Source of the DNA: an uncultured Christensenella sp.
Lineage (GTDB): Bacteria; Bacillota; Clostridia; Christensenellales; Borkfalkiaceae
Direction: 5' to 3'
NCBI GenBank assembly: GCA_910585595.1
Contig: CAJUET010000013.1
Span: 1 to 61,777 of the forward strand
Length of the DNA: 61,777 nt
Position 1 is the stretch's first letter. Each line of letters opens with the position of its first letter. Made by a program: the position numbers and the translations under genes. Shown here one piece after another: positions 26,511 through 34,324 of the stretch. Below the pieces are notes generated by a model. It ran no database searches. It was given only the letters and a program-made list of their open reading frames with translations, and was not told where the DNA came from.

Positions 26511-28216
26511 GCCTTCTCCCTGAATTGCGTGTCGTGAATTTCACGGTATACTTCGCAGGAAGAAAGCAGTTCTTCGTGCGTTCCGATTCCCGCGACCGCG
26601 CCGTCGTCGAGGACGACGATCTTATCCGCATGCATAACGGAGCTTACCCGCTGCGATACGATAAACACAGTGCCGCCGAGCGTGGAAATCGCCCTGCGCA
26701 GCTTTGCGTCCGTCGCATAGTCGAGCGCGGACGAGGTATCGTCCAAAATAAGGATTTCGGGTTTTTTCACGAGCGCGCGGGCAATCGAAAGCCGCTGTCT
26801 CTGTCCGCCCGAAAGATTCTTTCCTTCCTGCGCGACTTCGCCGTCGAGACCTCCCTTGGCATTTACGACGTCCTCCGCCTGCGCGCACCGAACGGCAAAC
26901 CGAAGTTCTTCGTCCGTAGCGTCACCCTTGCCCCACAAAAGGTTGGAGCGAATCGTCCCTTGGAACAGCACGGACTTCTGCGCGGCAACGCCCACGTGCT
27001 CGCGGAGTTCCTCGGCGGGAATGCTCTTAACGTCCCTGCCGCCCACGATCACCCTGCCCTCTTCCGTTTCGTAGAAGCGGGGAATGAGATTTACAAGCGT
27101 CGTCTTGCCCGAACCCGTACCGCCCAATACGCCCACGGTTTCGCCGCGGCGCACTTTAAAATCGATATTTTTGAGTGCAGGCGCGTACCCTGCATAGGAA
27201 AAAGTCACGTTGTCGAATTCCACGGCATAGTCTCCTTCCTGCTTCTCTCCTGCGGGAAGAGAGGCGGATTTCTCGCTCTCTATATCGAGCGCCCGTCCGA
27301 TCCTCTTTTGCGAGGAAACCGCTTTCGTCAACGTAACGATCAAATTCGCAAGTTTGATAAGCTCCACCAAAATCATGGCGAGATAGTTATAAAGCGATAC
27401 CGCGTCACCCTGTTCGAGCGCGCCCAATTCCACTCTGCCCGCCGTGACGAACAAAAGAACGATCAACGCAACGTTCACGAGCACATAGGTAAGCGGTCCC
27501 GTGAGCGCAGAAATTCTGCCCGCTTTTTTCTGCGCGGAACGCAAAGCTACGCTCTTCTTTTGAAATATTCCGATTTCGTCCTCTTCCTTACAGAAGGCGC
27601 GGAGCACCCTTGCTCCCGAAAGATTTTCACGCGTGGAAGTATATACGCTGTCCAAACGCTCCTGCACTTTTTTATAGAGGGGCGCCGTAGCCGCCATGAT
27701 CGCAAATACGGCGATCGCAAGAAGCGGGATCACCGCAACGAGAACGAGCGCGGCGCGCCAATCAACGACGAACGCCATAGCCGCCGCACCGAATACGATA
27801 AAGGGCGAACGCAAAAAGAGACGGAGCATCATATTGACTCCCGTCTGCACCTGCTGAACGTCGCTCGTCATGCGTGTGATCATGGTGGAAGTTCCCATTC
27901 CGTCGATTTCCGAATAAGAAAAAGACTGCAACTTCACAAAAAGATTTTCTCTTAACTGCGCCGAAACGCCTACCGCGGCGCGCGCCGCAAAATACTGCGC
28001 CGTCAGCGAGAAGGCAAGCCCGACAAAGCCTAACCCCGCCAATATCACACAGCCCCAAACGATATAGCTTTTATCGCCGCCCGCGATCCCTACATTGATG
28101 ATCGCCCCTACAACGAGCGGAACCAAAAGTTCGAGCAACGCTTCGAGAAGTTTAAAGAAAGGCGCAAGTATCGCCTCTTTCTTATACTTTTTCAGACAGG
28201 CAAAAAGATGTTTCAA
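26507..28216 (-). CDS. ABC exporter half-transporter, degenerate-site subunit
   Basis: A 569-residue exporter subunit with six transmembrane helices then an ATPase domain. Walker A is GGTGSGKT and the signature LSGGQRQ is intact. Walker B ends ILDDTSS, with Asp in place of the catalytic Glu, and the H-loop is IVSQRVSS, with Gln for His. It therefore contributes the non-hydrolysing site of a heterodimer with the 586-residue protein. The gene is 10 bp after the CaCA exchanger, so it may be under the same Mn2+ riboswitch promoter. Confidence 0.94.
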   Translation of the reverse strand: MKHLFACLKKYKKEAILAPFFKLLEALLELLVPLVVGAIINVGIAGGDKSYIVWGCVILAGLGFVGLAFSLTAQYFAARAAVGVSAQLRENLFVKLQSFSYSEIDGMGTSTMITRMTSDVQQVQTGVNMMLRLFLRSPFIVFGAAAMAFVVDWRAALVLVAVIPLLAIAVFAIMAATAPLYKKVQERLDSVYTSTRENLSGARVLRAFCKEEDEIGIFQKKSVALRSAQKKAGRISALTGPLTYVLVNVALIVLLFVTAGRVELGALEQGDAVSLYNYLAMILVELIKLANLIVTLTKAVSSQKRIGRALDIESEKSASLPAGEKQEGDYAVEFDNVTFSYAGYAPALKNIDFKVRRGETVGVLGGTGSGKTTLVNLIPRFYETEEGRVIVGGRDVKSIPAEELREHVGVAAQKSVLFQGTIRSNLLWGKGDATDEELRFAVRCAQAEDVVNAKGGLDGEVAQEGKNLSGGQRQRLSIARALVKKPEILILDDTSSALDYATDAKLRRAISTLGGTVFIVSQRVSSVMHADKIVVLDDGAVAGIGTHEELLSSCEVYREIHDTQFREKA

Positions 28217-28226
28217 GCCGACTCCT

Positions 28227-29279
28227 TTATGAAACGGGAACTAAGAACAGATAAACGTAATATGCAATATAAAAACACAAGAACACGACGCCTGCGGGAA
28301 TGCCCAGTCTGTGCCTGTCGAACAGCGCGAACAAGTACAGGAGGACGGAGGCGCCGAACGCCACGAGCGCGTCTACGAGATTTCCTTGGATCGTAAATCC
28401 GAGCGGAGCAAAGAGCGACGATACGCCTGCAATCAAGAGAATATTGCAAATATTACTTCCGATAATATTGCCGACGGCAATATCCGTTTCATTCTTAACG
28501 ACCGCCACAACGGAGGTGACGAGTTCGGGAAGAGAGGTGCCGATCGCAACGACGGTAAGCCCGATCACCCGCTCGCTTGCTCCGAGCTTGACAGCAACGT
28601 ATTTTGCGCCGTCTACGAAGAGCACGCCGCCCCCTACGACCATGCCCAAACCGATAATTGCAAGGATAATGCAGAACCACAGCTTTTGCAGCATTTCCTC
28701 GAACCATACTCCGAGCTTTCCCTTCTTCTTTTTGGGCTTTTCGTTCTCCTCTTTCTTCTCCCCGCCAAAACCCGCAAGAGGCTTTTGTTCGACTTTCAGC
28801 TTTTCGGCTTTAAGCTCCTTCTTTGCACGCACGAGCAGAACCGTCATATAGGCGGCAAAAACGCCGAGCAGGATCAAACCGTCCCACCATTCGATTTGGT
28901 ACCCCCAAACGCCGAGCCCCACAAGGAGCGCGCCCGATAAAAGCAAAACGGGCAGATCGAGAAACAGCGAGTTCTTCTGAACGGGAAGTTTCCTTATGAG
29001 CGACGCAACGCCCAGGATGAGCAGAATATTCGCAATATTACTGCCCACGACGTTACCCACGGCAATATCCGTAGAACCCTGCACCGCGCCCGTAACCGAC
29101 ACGGCAAGTTCGGGTGCGCTCGTACCGAGCGCAACGATCGTGAGCCCTATGACGAGCGGCGGGATCTTCGCTTTATGCGCAATTCCCGCGCTTCCGCCCA
29201 CAAACCAATCCGCACCCTTGACGAGCAGGACAAGTCCCACAATAAGCAAAACGATCCACATGACGAGCATCCAATCCAT
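28227..29279 (-). CDS. CaCA-family cation exchanger (YrbG-like)
   Basis: About 350 residues from the ATG at 29279, which has GGGAAGG 6 bp upstream. The longer frame to 29336 would run into the riboswitch. Two alpha repeats carry GTSAPELAVS...GNVVGSNIAN and GTSLPELVTS...GNIIGSNICN, the ion-coordinating motifs of Na+/Ca2+ and related exchangers. A Lys/Glu-rich cytoplasmic loop of about 50 residues joins the halves. Because a yybP-ykoY riboswitch precedes it, manganese export is a likely job in addition to or instead of calcium. The next gene starts 10 bp after its stop. Confidence 0.94.
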   Translation of the reverse strand: MDWMLVMWIVLLIVGLVLLVKGADWFVGGSAGIAHKAKIPPLVIGLTIVALGTSAPELAVSVTGAVQGSTDIAVGNVVGSNIANILLILGVASLIRKLPVQKNSLFLDLPVLLLSGALLVGLGVWGYQIEWWDGLILLGVFAAYMTVLLVRAKKELKAEKLKVEQKPLAGFGGEKKEENEKPKKKKGKLGVWFEEMLQKLWFCIILAIIGLGMVVGGGVLFVDGAKYVAVKLGASERVIGLTVVAIGTSLPELVTSVVAVVKNETDIAVGNIIGSNICNILLIAGVSSLFAPLGFTIQGNLVDALVAFGASVLLYLFALFDRHRLGIPAGVVFLCFYIAYYVYLFLVPVS

Positions 29280-29285
29280 ACGAAA

Positions 29286-29426
29286 CCTTCCCAAGGCTCT
29301 TCGCCTTAAAAATATTTCCGCCGAAAGTCTTGTCATTCATGCGAACCGCAGCGACACGAAGATTTCTTCGGGGTATGTTGCCGCCGGCGCGTCCCTTATG
29401 TTTCAGGAGGACTACTCCCTTTCGAC
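29286..29426 (-). ncRNA. yybP-ykoY (manganese) riboswitch before the exchanger
   Basis: The transcript contains the hallmark GGGAGTAG (29412-29419) and the matching 3' segment CAAGACTTTCGGCGG. GTCGAAAG (29419-29426) pairs with CTTTCGGC (29320-29327) to close P1. The centre has CGGCGGCAACATACCCCG. No terminator is seen. After P1, AAGGC...GCCTT can pair, and CCTTGGGAAGG can hide the Shine-Dalgarno, so control may be at translation. The family senses Mn2+ and turns export genes on. The coordinates include the possible platform to the ribosome site. Confidence 0.85.
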
Positions 29427-29458
29427 TTGCCGCTTTTAATTTGCGGTCATTTAAGTAT

Positions 29459-29487
29459 ATTATAGCAATCCGCAAAAAACCTGTCAA
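29459..29487 (-). promoter_or_regulatory. Consensus promoter of the riboswitch-exchanger transcript
   Basis: Minus strand TTGACA (29482-29487), 17 bp, TATAAT (29459-29464), both perfect. The TGA stop codon of mntP lies inside the -35 hexamer. It may drive the exchanger, both ABC genes and ClC. Confidence 0.88.
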
Positions 29488-30074
29488 ATGCTTTCCAAAA
29501 AGATTTTGAGCCCGATAAAGACAAGCACCGCTCCGCCCAGAATTTCCGCCTTATCCGCAAGCAGAGACCCTGCCTTTTTGCCGACAAGCACAGCGATCAG
29601 CGAAAGGACGAAGGTCACTCCACCGATTACAAGCGATGCAAACAGAGCGGGCAGAGCAAGCGTTCCGTTTGCTTCGAGCGCAAGTAAAGTGATTCCGACC
29701 GCAAGCGCGTCGATACTCGTAGCGAGCGCCTGAACAAATAATTTAAGCGCGGCGTTCTTTTTTTCCTTTTCCGCCAAAGAGTGCTTTCCCCGATGAACGA
29801 GCTCCTTGATACATTCGTAAATCATCTTGCCGCCCAGAAAAGCGAGGATCGCGAAGGAGAAAACGGGTGCGATTTTTACGATGTAATGGGCAAATGCCGC
29901 CCCTAGCTCATAGCCCGCGAGCGGCATAAAAAATTGAAACAGACCGAACGCACCCGCCGTCTCGACCGCCCTCGGAAGCCGCATCTTCGGTTGGGTCATG
30001 CCGTTCGTCATACCCACCGCCACCGCGTCCATGGATAGCGCCGCACCCAACAATATAATTTCAAGAATCGACAT
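29484..30074 (-). CDS. mntP: Manganese efflux pump MntP
   Basis: A 196-residue protein with six membrane segments in two repeats. Acidic residues lie in the conserved LSMDAVAVGMTNG (about 13-25) and in ATSIDALAVGI (about 117-127). This is the MntP (DUF204) family, which exports Mn2+. Length is normal. GGAAGG precedes the ATG. The gene is controlled by its own Mn2+ riboswitch with a terminator (30098-30230), and its end contains the promoter for the next riboswitch. Confidence 0.95.
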   Translation of the reverse strand: MSILEIILLGAALSMDAVAVGMTNGMTQPKMRLPRAVETAGAFGLFQFFMPLAGYELGAAFAHYIVKIAPVFSFAILAFLGGKMIYECIKELVHRGKHSLAEKEKKNAALKLFVQALATSIDALAVGITLLALEANGTLALPALFASLVIGGVTFVLSLIAVLVGKKAGSLLADKAEILGGAVLVFIGLKIFLESI

Positions 30075-30097
30075 AAATTGCCTTCCGTTACGGGAAT

Positions 30098-30230
30098 AAA
30101 AAAAACTTATGTGTAATAACCGCCTTAAAAGCGGTCATTGCACATAAGTCTCGTCGTTTCAGATAACACCCGCGGTGATACGCAGAATGTGGATGATACC
30201 GCTCCGAAGAGCCGACTACTCCCCTATTGC
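30098..30230 (-). ncRNA. yybP-ykoY (manganese) riboswitch with terminator before mntP
   Basis: GGGGAGTAG is at 30216-30224 and the 3' partner GAGACTTATG follows. GCAATAG (30224-30230) pairs with CTTATGTGC with bulges to close P1. ACTTATGTG... also starts a long terminator stem (30105-30149) ending in seven T (30104-30098). Because P1 and the terminator share the same strand, they are mutually exclusive: Mn2+ binding should stabilise P1 and prevent termination, turning mntP on. It begins 4 bp after the MATE stop codon. Confidence 0.92.
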
Positions 30231-30234
30231 AAAA

Positions 30235-31632
30235 TTATTCTATCATTTCCTCTTCTTGTCTGTCAAGAGTTTTATCATGCGTTTTTCCGCCGTAACCGTA
30301 TTTCTTTCTCATCGCCGCAAAGAAGATCATCGTCATTGCAAACGCAAAAACTTCCGCCGCCGTCGCCGCAAGCCAAATACCGTCCAGCCCAAAAAGATAT
30401 GCCGCCAGCAACACCGCTCCGCACTGAAAGAGAAGCGAACGCAGACAGGAGATCGCACCCGATACAAGTCCGTTATTGAGCGCGGTAAAGAACGCCGATC
30501 CGAACACACTGAATCCCATTAAAAGATAGCAGCAAGAATAAAGACGGATCCCGCGACGCGTCATGAGATAAATATCCTGCGACGTTGCGAAAATTTTTGC
30601 AAAAGGCGAGGCAAGCGCCTCGGCAAGCGCGGTGAGCCCGACCCCGAGCACCGCAACGATCACGAACCCCATGCGTTTGAGTTTTTTAAGTTCCTCTCTG
30701 TTTCCCGCGCCGTAGTGAAACCCGACGACGGGCGTAGCTCCCAAAGAGAATCCGAAAAAGGTGTTAAAGAATATCGTGCTCATGTACATGATGATCCCGT
30801 AAGCGATCACGCCGTTATCTCCCGCAATCCTGAGCAGTTCCGCATTATACAGAATACTCACAACGGAGAAAGAAATGTTCGAGAGAAGTTCGGAAGCGCC
30901 GTTCGTACAAGCACGCACAAAAGATTTGAATTCGCACCGGGGCTTTTTCAGATGCAGAAGGCTGTTGTTTTTCTTCCGCGCAAAATAGATAATCGGCACG
31001 ATGCCGCCTACCGCCTGTCCCGCGACAGTGGCTCCCGCCGCGCCTGCAAGCCCCCACTTGAAACCGAGAATGAACACCGCGTCGAACACGGCGTTCAAAA
31101 GTCCTGCGGCGACCGTGATCAAAAATCCGAGCGTAGACTTTTCCGCCGTGATCATAAAGCTTTGAAAGCTGTACTGCAACATGACGAAGGGCAGTCCGCA
31201 AAGGCATATAAATCCGTAGACCTCCGCCTGTTTTACCGTTTCGGGCGTGGCGTCCGAACCCAAAAGATTCGCCACGGGACGCAGCACCGCTATCCCCGTT
31301 CCGCCGAACACCGCGCCCGCAACCGCAACCGCAATTATAAGAAAGCTGAAATATCCGTTTGCGCGTTTTTCGTCTCCTTCGCCCAAAGTTTTTGCGATGA
31401 GCGCGCTCCCGCCCGAACCGATCATCATACCGATCGCGCTTAAAATCATGACATAGGGAAATATGAGGTTCAGTCCTGCGAAAGCGGAATCCCCCACGGC
31501 TTTGGAGACGAACAGTCCGTCCACGATGGAATAGACGGACGTAAAAACCGCCATCACGACGGAAGGCAAGGTAAAGCGCAATAATTTGCGGTAATTAAAT
31601 CGCTCGGAAAGCTTGATTCTCTCTTTTTTCAT
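30235..31632 (-). CDS. MATE-family multidrug/cation exporter
   Basis: A 465-residue protein with 12 predicted membrane helices in the two-repeat MATE plan. Signs include FKWGLAGAAGATVAGQAVGG in repeat 1 and conserved glycine-rich turns. It exports organic cations, drugs or metabolites using Na+ or H+. The ATG at 31632 has no Shine-Dalgarno. It overlaps the TGA of a 39-codon leader frame and lies just after a terminator-like hairpin with seven T, so its expression is probably controlled. Its 3' end holds the promoter for the mntP riboswitch. Confidence 0.92.
   Translation of the reverse strand: MKKERIKLSERFNYRKLLRFTLPSVVMAVFTSVYSIVDGLFVSKAVGDSAFAGLNLIFPYVMILSAIGMMIGSGGSALIAKTLGEGDEKRANGYFSFLIIAVAVAGAVFGGTGIAVLRPVANLLGSDATPETVKQAEVYGFICLCGLPFVMLQYSFQSFMITAEKSTLGFLITVAAGLLNAVFDAVFILGFKWGLAGAAGATVAGQAVGGIVPIIYFARKKNNSLLHLKKPRCEFKSFVRACTNGASELLSNISFSVVSILYNAELLRIAGDNGVIAYGIIMYMSTIFFNTFFGFSLGATPVVGFHYGAGNREELKKLKRMGFVIVAVLGVGLTALAEALASPFAKIFATSQDIYLMTRRGIRLYSCCYLLMGFSVFGSAFFTALNNGLVSGAISCLRSLLFQCGAVLLAAYLFGLDGIWLAATAAEVFAFAMTMIFFAAMRKKYGYGGKTHDKTLDRQEEEMIE
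30237..30266 (-). promoter_or_regulatory. Promoter of the mntP riboswitch, inside the MATE gene
   Basis: Minus strand TTGACA (30261-30266), 18 bp, TAGAAT (30237-30242) within the last codons of the MATE gene. Transcription should begin near 30230, exactly at the 5' strand of the aptamer. Confidence 0.75.
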
Positions 31633-31741
31633 AGATTATAAAAAAAGCGCGGCTGCAAAATACAACCGAGCGCACTCGACTTCTTGTCCGACTTTCCGAC
31701 TGCGGTCGGAAGTCCTCCGAAGAATTCTTTTGAATTGATTA
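31633..31741 (-). promoter_or_regulatory. Structured leader with start-proximal terminator before MATE
   Basis: A leader of about 110 nt. GAATTCTT (31727-31720) and AAGAAGTC (31685-31678) can pair with one mismatch. Inside is a 7-bp hairpin TTCCGAC/GTCGGAA (31694-31711). Another GTCGGA copy allows an alternative pairing. Then GCGCTCGGTTG...CAGCCGCGC (31647-31673) runs into seven T just before the MATE ATG. A 39-codon frame spans the leader and ends in the ATGA overlap with MATE. It fits no riboswitch class that I can name. Confidence 0.6.
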
Positions 31742-31746
31742 CAGGC

Positions 31747-31775
31747 ATTATATTCAGTCGTACCGAAGTTGTCAA
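31747..31775 (-). promoter_or_regulatory. Consensus promoter of MATE gene, flanked by direct repeats
   Basis: Minus strand TTGACA (31770-31775), 17 bp, TATAAT (31747-31752), both perfect. Two GTACGAC copies (31757-31763 and 31787-31793 on this strand) are 30 bp apart, one in the spacer and one upstream of -35, and could be a regulator site. Confidence 0.85.
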
Positions 31776-31804
31776 CCGAAATTGCGGTCGTACAGAAAGA
31801 ACTT

Positions 31805-32050
31805 TTACAAAATTTTTATAATTTCGGGCGCGCGCTTCACGGAGCAGGGCGCAGTCTGCGCCGTGCAATTTTCCGTTTTGAGAACGACTCCTTCGCGCTC
31901 TTCGATATAATTGAACGGAAGCAAAACGCGATCGCCCTCCTTTACAGGGAACGGACAAATAAACCAACGGGGTTCGCCGTCTAACTCCACTTTGACAAAG
32001 GTGTAAATATTGCCGTCCGCAATCACCCCGCCCGATAATGAATGAATCAT
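31805..32050 (-). CDS. 81-residue uncharacterised protein after cls
   Basis: An 81-residue soluble protein, mostly beta strands, with PFPVKEGDRVLLPFNYIEE in the middle and two Cys in ENCTAQTAPCSV. No membrane helix. AAGGAG lies 5 bp before the ATG and the gene starts 9 bp after cls, so it is a good co-transcribed gene. The pattern of a short beta barrel resembles PrfA-like or KOW-type small domains, but no family can be stated. Confidence 0.8.
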   Translation of the reverse strand: MIHSLSGGVIADGNIYTFVKVELDGEPRWFICPFPVKEGDRVLLPFNYIEEREGVVLKTENCTAQTAPCSVKRAPEIIKIL

Positions 32051-32059
32051 AAAAACTCC

Positions 32060-33643
32060 TTAAAACAGCGGCGCAAACACCTTTGCGATCTCCAATATCC
32101 AACGGAAAATCACGTTCCGCTTTGCAGACTCCTTCGTCTGCAATTCGGACAGGGCAAAGGTCTCCTCAAAGTCCGCCCTCATCTCTTCGAGCGCCTTGGT
32201 CTTGAACATCAACACGGCGTCCTCGTAATGGTGCATGAGGGAGCGGTAATCAAGATTGATCGTTCCCACTACGCCGATCTCGTCGTCGCATAAAAAGTTC
32301 TTCGCGTGTATAAAACCGGGGACGTATTCGTAGATTTTCACGCCTGCTTTGATGAGCGCCATATAATTCGAACGCGTGAGCGCAAACACGATTTTTTTAT
32401 CGGGAATTTTCGGCGTGACGATCCGGACGTCCACACCCCTCTGTGCCGCAAGACAGAGTGCTTCGCGCAGTCTGTAATCGATGATCAGATAGGGCGTCGT
32501 AATATAGACGTAGTTCTTTGCGCTCCCCAAAATATTCAAAAAGACGTCCTCGCCGATCTGCCGCTCGTAGATGGGGCGGGGTCCCGTGCCGTAGACCTGA
32601 ACGATCCCCTCGTTTTCAAACGCCTCATATTCGGGAATAAACTTTGCAAAGTCTTCGTCCGACCGCTTCTGCAAATTGTACATCCCCAAAAAGAGCAGGA
32701 TAAAATTTTTGACGCCCTCACCTTCTAGACGGACCGCGCTGTCCTTCCAATGCCCGTGCAGGTGCAGTTTATTGATATATTCGTCGCCGAGGTTGATTCC
32801 GCCCGTATAGCCGATCTTCCCGTCGATAACGACGATTTTACGGTGATCGCGGAAGTTATGCACGTTGGTCACAACGGGCACGAAGGGTCTGAACTTAACG
32901 CACTTTATCCCCATTTTTCGAAGCGTTTTATAATATCCGACGTGCACGCGGCTCATACTCCCGATGTCGTCGTACATAACGCGCACGTCCACTCCCGCTT
33001 TCGCCTTGCGCTTTAACACTTCGAGGATCCGGCTCCACATTTCACCCTTTGCGATAATAAAGAATTCAAGGAAGATATATTTTTCCGCATCTTCCAAGTC
33101 TTGAAGAAGGGATTCGAAAAAGCTCTCGCCCGATGGAAAATATTTCGTTTTCGTATTGATGTAGGCGACCGCGGTAGGCGACGAAACCTGCAACGCCTCG
33201 CTTACATCCGCACGGCTTTTAAGCGTGTCTACGAGATAGTCCTTCGGAAGCGCACCGTTTAAGAAAGGCTTTGAATGTTCGTAGAGAAGTCTGTACCGTT
33301 TCTGTTGGAAATGCGTAATGCGGTTGTGCGCAAAAACGACATAGATAGCTACCCCCAACACATTGAGCGTGACGATACAGATAATCCACGGAAGTTTCGA
33401 TTCGGGAAGCATATCGCGGTTTACAACGTTTAAAACGGCAATCAACTGCACCAGCCAGGCAAAAAAAGCGAGTCCGTAATAAACGTATCGGGTATAGTCG
33501 GGCTGATAGTGATTGAATATCAAAAGCGCAAAATAGACCGCGCCTACGATAAGCGCGACCGAACAGAGAAAAATCAATATGATCGTCAGCCCTACAAGCG
33601 TAAAACGGCTGAACAGTTTTTTTAACTGTCTTTTCAGTTTCAT
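32060..33643 (-). CDS. cls: Cardiolipin synthase (phospholipase D type)
   Basis: A 527-residue enzyme. Two N-terminal membrane helices lie at about 15-75. Two HKD motifs of the PLD superfamily follow: HRKIVVIDG (about 262) and HAKNFLCDD (about 445), each with the trailing Gly-Gly/Gly-Thr-x-Asn element. It condenses two phosphatidylglycerols to cardiolipin and glycerol in the membrane. The length and motif spacing are normal for bacterial Cls. It follows trmL by 25 bp and precedes the 81-residue gene. Confidence 0.94.
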   Translation of the reverse strand: MKLKRQLKKLFSRFTLVGLTIILIFLCSVALIVGAVYFALLIFNHYQPDYTRYVYYGLAFFAWLVQLIAVLNVVNRDMLPESKLPWIICIVTLNVLGVAIYVVFAHNRITHFQQKRYRLLYEHSKPFLNGALPKDYLVDTLKSRADVSEALQVSSPTAVAYINTKTKYFPSGESFFESLLQDLEDAEKYIFLEFFIIAKGEMWSRILEVLKRKAKAGVDVRVMYDDIGSMSRVHVGYYKTLRKMGIKCVKFRPFVPVVTNVHNFRDHRKIVVIDGKIGYTGGINLGDEYINKLHLHGHWKDSAVRLEGEGVKNFILLFLGMYNLQKRSDEDFAKFIPEYEAFENEGIVQVYGTGPRPIYERQIGEDVFLNILGSAKNYVYITTPYLIIDYRLREALCLAAQRGVDVRIVTPKIPDKKIVFALTRSNYMALIKAGVKIYEYVPGFIHAKNFLCDDEIGVVGTINLDYRSLMHHYEDAVLMFKTKALEEMRADFEETFALSELQTKESAKRNVIFRWILEIAKVFAPLF

Positions 33644-33668
33644 TCGTTTTTCAAATTATGCCCTTTTT

Positions 33669-34163
33669 TCACCAATGCAAACGGTGTAAATTCCCGCTTT
33701 CGTGAAGTCCTTCGAACTTGTTCTGCCGAAGCCCTTCGTATACGGCGATCGCCGCGCTGTTGGAAAGATTGAGCGACCTGCTCTCTTCGATCATGGGAAT
33801 GCGCACGCACTCCTCTTTATGGCGGATGAGGAGTTCTTCGTCGATCCCCCTCGTCTCCTTGCCGAATACGAGATAATCCCCTTTCCTGAAAGCCGCTTCC
33901 GTATAGGAACGGGGAGCCTTGGTCGTAAAATAATAAAACCGTACATTCCCGTCCGCTGCCTTTTGCACTTCCTCGAAGCTGTCGTGCACGGTAACATTTA
34001 CAAACTTCCAATAATCGAGTCCCGCCCGTTTTAACTGCTTGTCCGAAATTTCGAACCCCAACGGCTTTACAAGATGCAGAGCGCACCCCGTCGCGGCGCA
34101 GGTGCGCGCAATATTCCCCGTGTTCTGCGGAATTTCTGGCTCGATTAAAACGATATGAAACAT
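33669..34163 (-). CDS. trmL: tRNA (cytidine/uridine-34-2'-O)-methyltransferase
   Basis: A 164-residue SPOUT methyltransferase with IEPEIPQNTGNIARTCAA (motif 1), FGKETRGI (motif 2) and IPM...SLNLSNSAAIAVYE (motif 3), the S-adenosylmethionine knot. This is the TrmL (YibK/CspR) subfamily, which methylates the wobble ribose of leucine tRNAs. The length is standard. GGGAAAGAG precedes the ATG and a promoter lies at 34205-34233. The enzyme acts as a cytoplasmic dimer. Confidence 0.95.
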   Translation of the reverse strand: MFHIVLIEPEIPQNTGNIARTCAATGCALHLVKPLGFEISDKQLKRAGLDYWKFVNVTVHDSFEEVQKAADGNVRFYYFTTKAPRSYTEAAFRKGDYLVFGKETRGIDEELLIRHKEECVRIPMIEESRSLNLSNSAAIAVYEGLRQNKFEGLHESGNLHRLHW

Positions 34164-34204
34164 AACTCTTTCCCTGTTATATCATGCGTAAATTTTTCTT
34201 TTTT

Positions 34205-34233
34205 AGCTTACCTTTTTTTACCCGTTTTGTCAA
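34205..34233 (-). promoter_or_regulatory. Promoter of trmL-cls operon
   Basis: Minus strand TTGACA (34228-34233), 17 bp, TAAGCT (34205-34210). The -10 is weak, but the position about 40 bp before the ATG fits. Confidence 0.55.
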
Positions 34234-34284
34234 CGGTTTGACTTTCTTTTCGCTAAATTTCATCTTCGCTTCCCCTTTACAAAT

Positions 34285-34316
34285 AAAAAAGAGCTCCCGC
34301 AAAGGAGCTCTTTTTT
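34285..34316 (-). terminator. Bidirectional terminator after InlB-repeat surface gene
   Basis: GAGCTCC and GGAGCTC form a 7-bp stem with a six-base loop, flanked by A6 and T6, so it works on either strand. It ends the surface-protein gene 9 bp after its stop codon. Confidence 0.9.
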
Positions 34317-34324
34317 ATTCAGAC

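Noticed and set aside
26525..27955. A 476-codon plus-strand frame
   Set aside because: It is antisense to the ABC exporter gene with intact motifs. Its Arg/His-rich content is that of a shadow frame.
31629..31748. A 39-residue leader-peptide gene before MATE
   Set aside because: Its ATG overlaps the -10 hexamer, so the transcript would start after it. Kept only as part of the leader-RNA finding.
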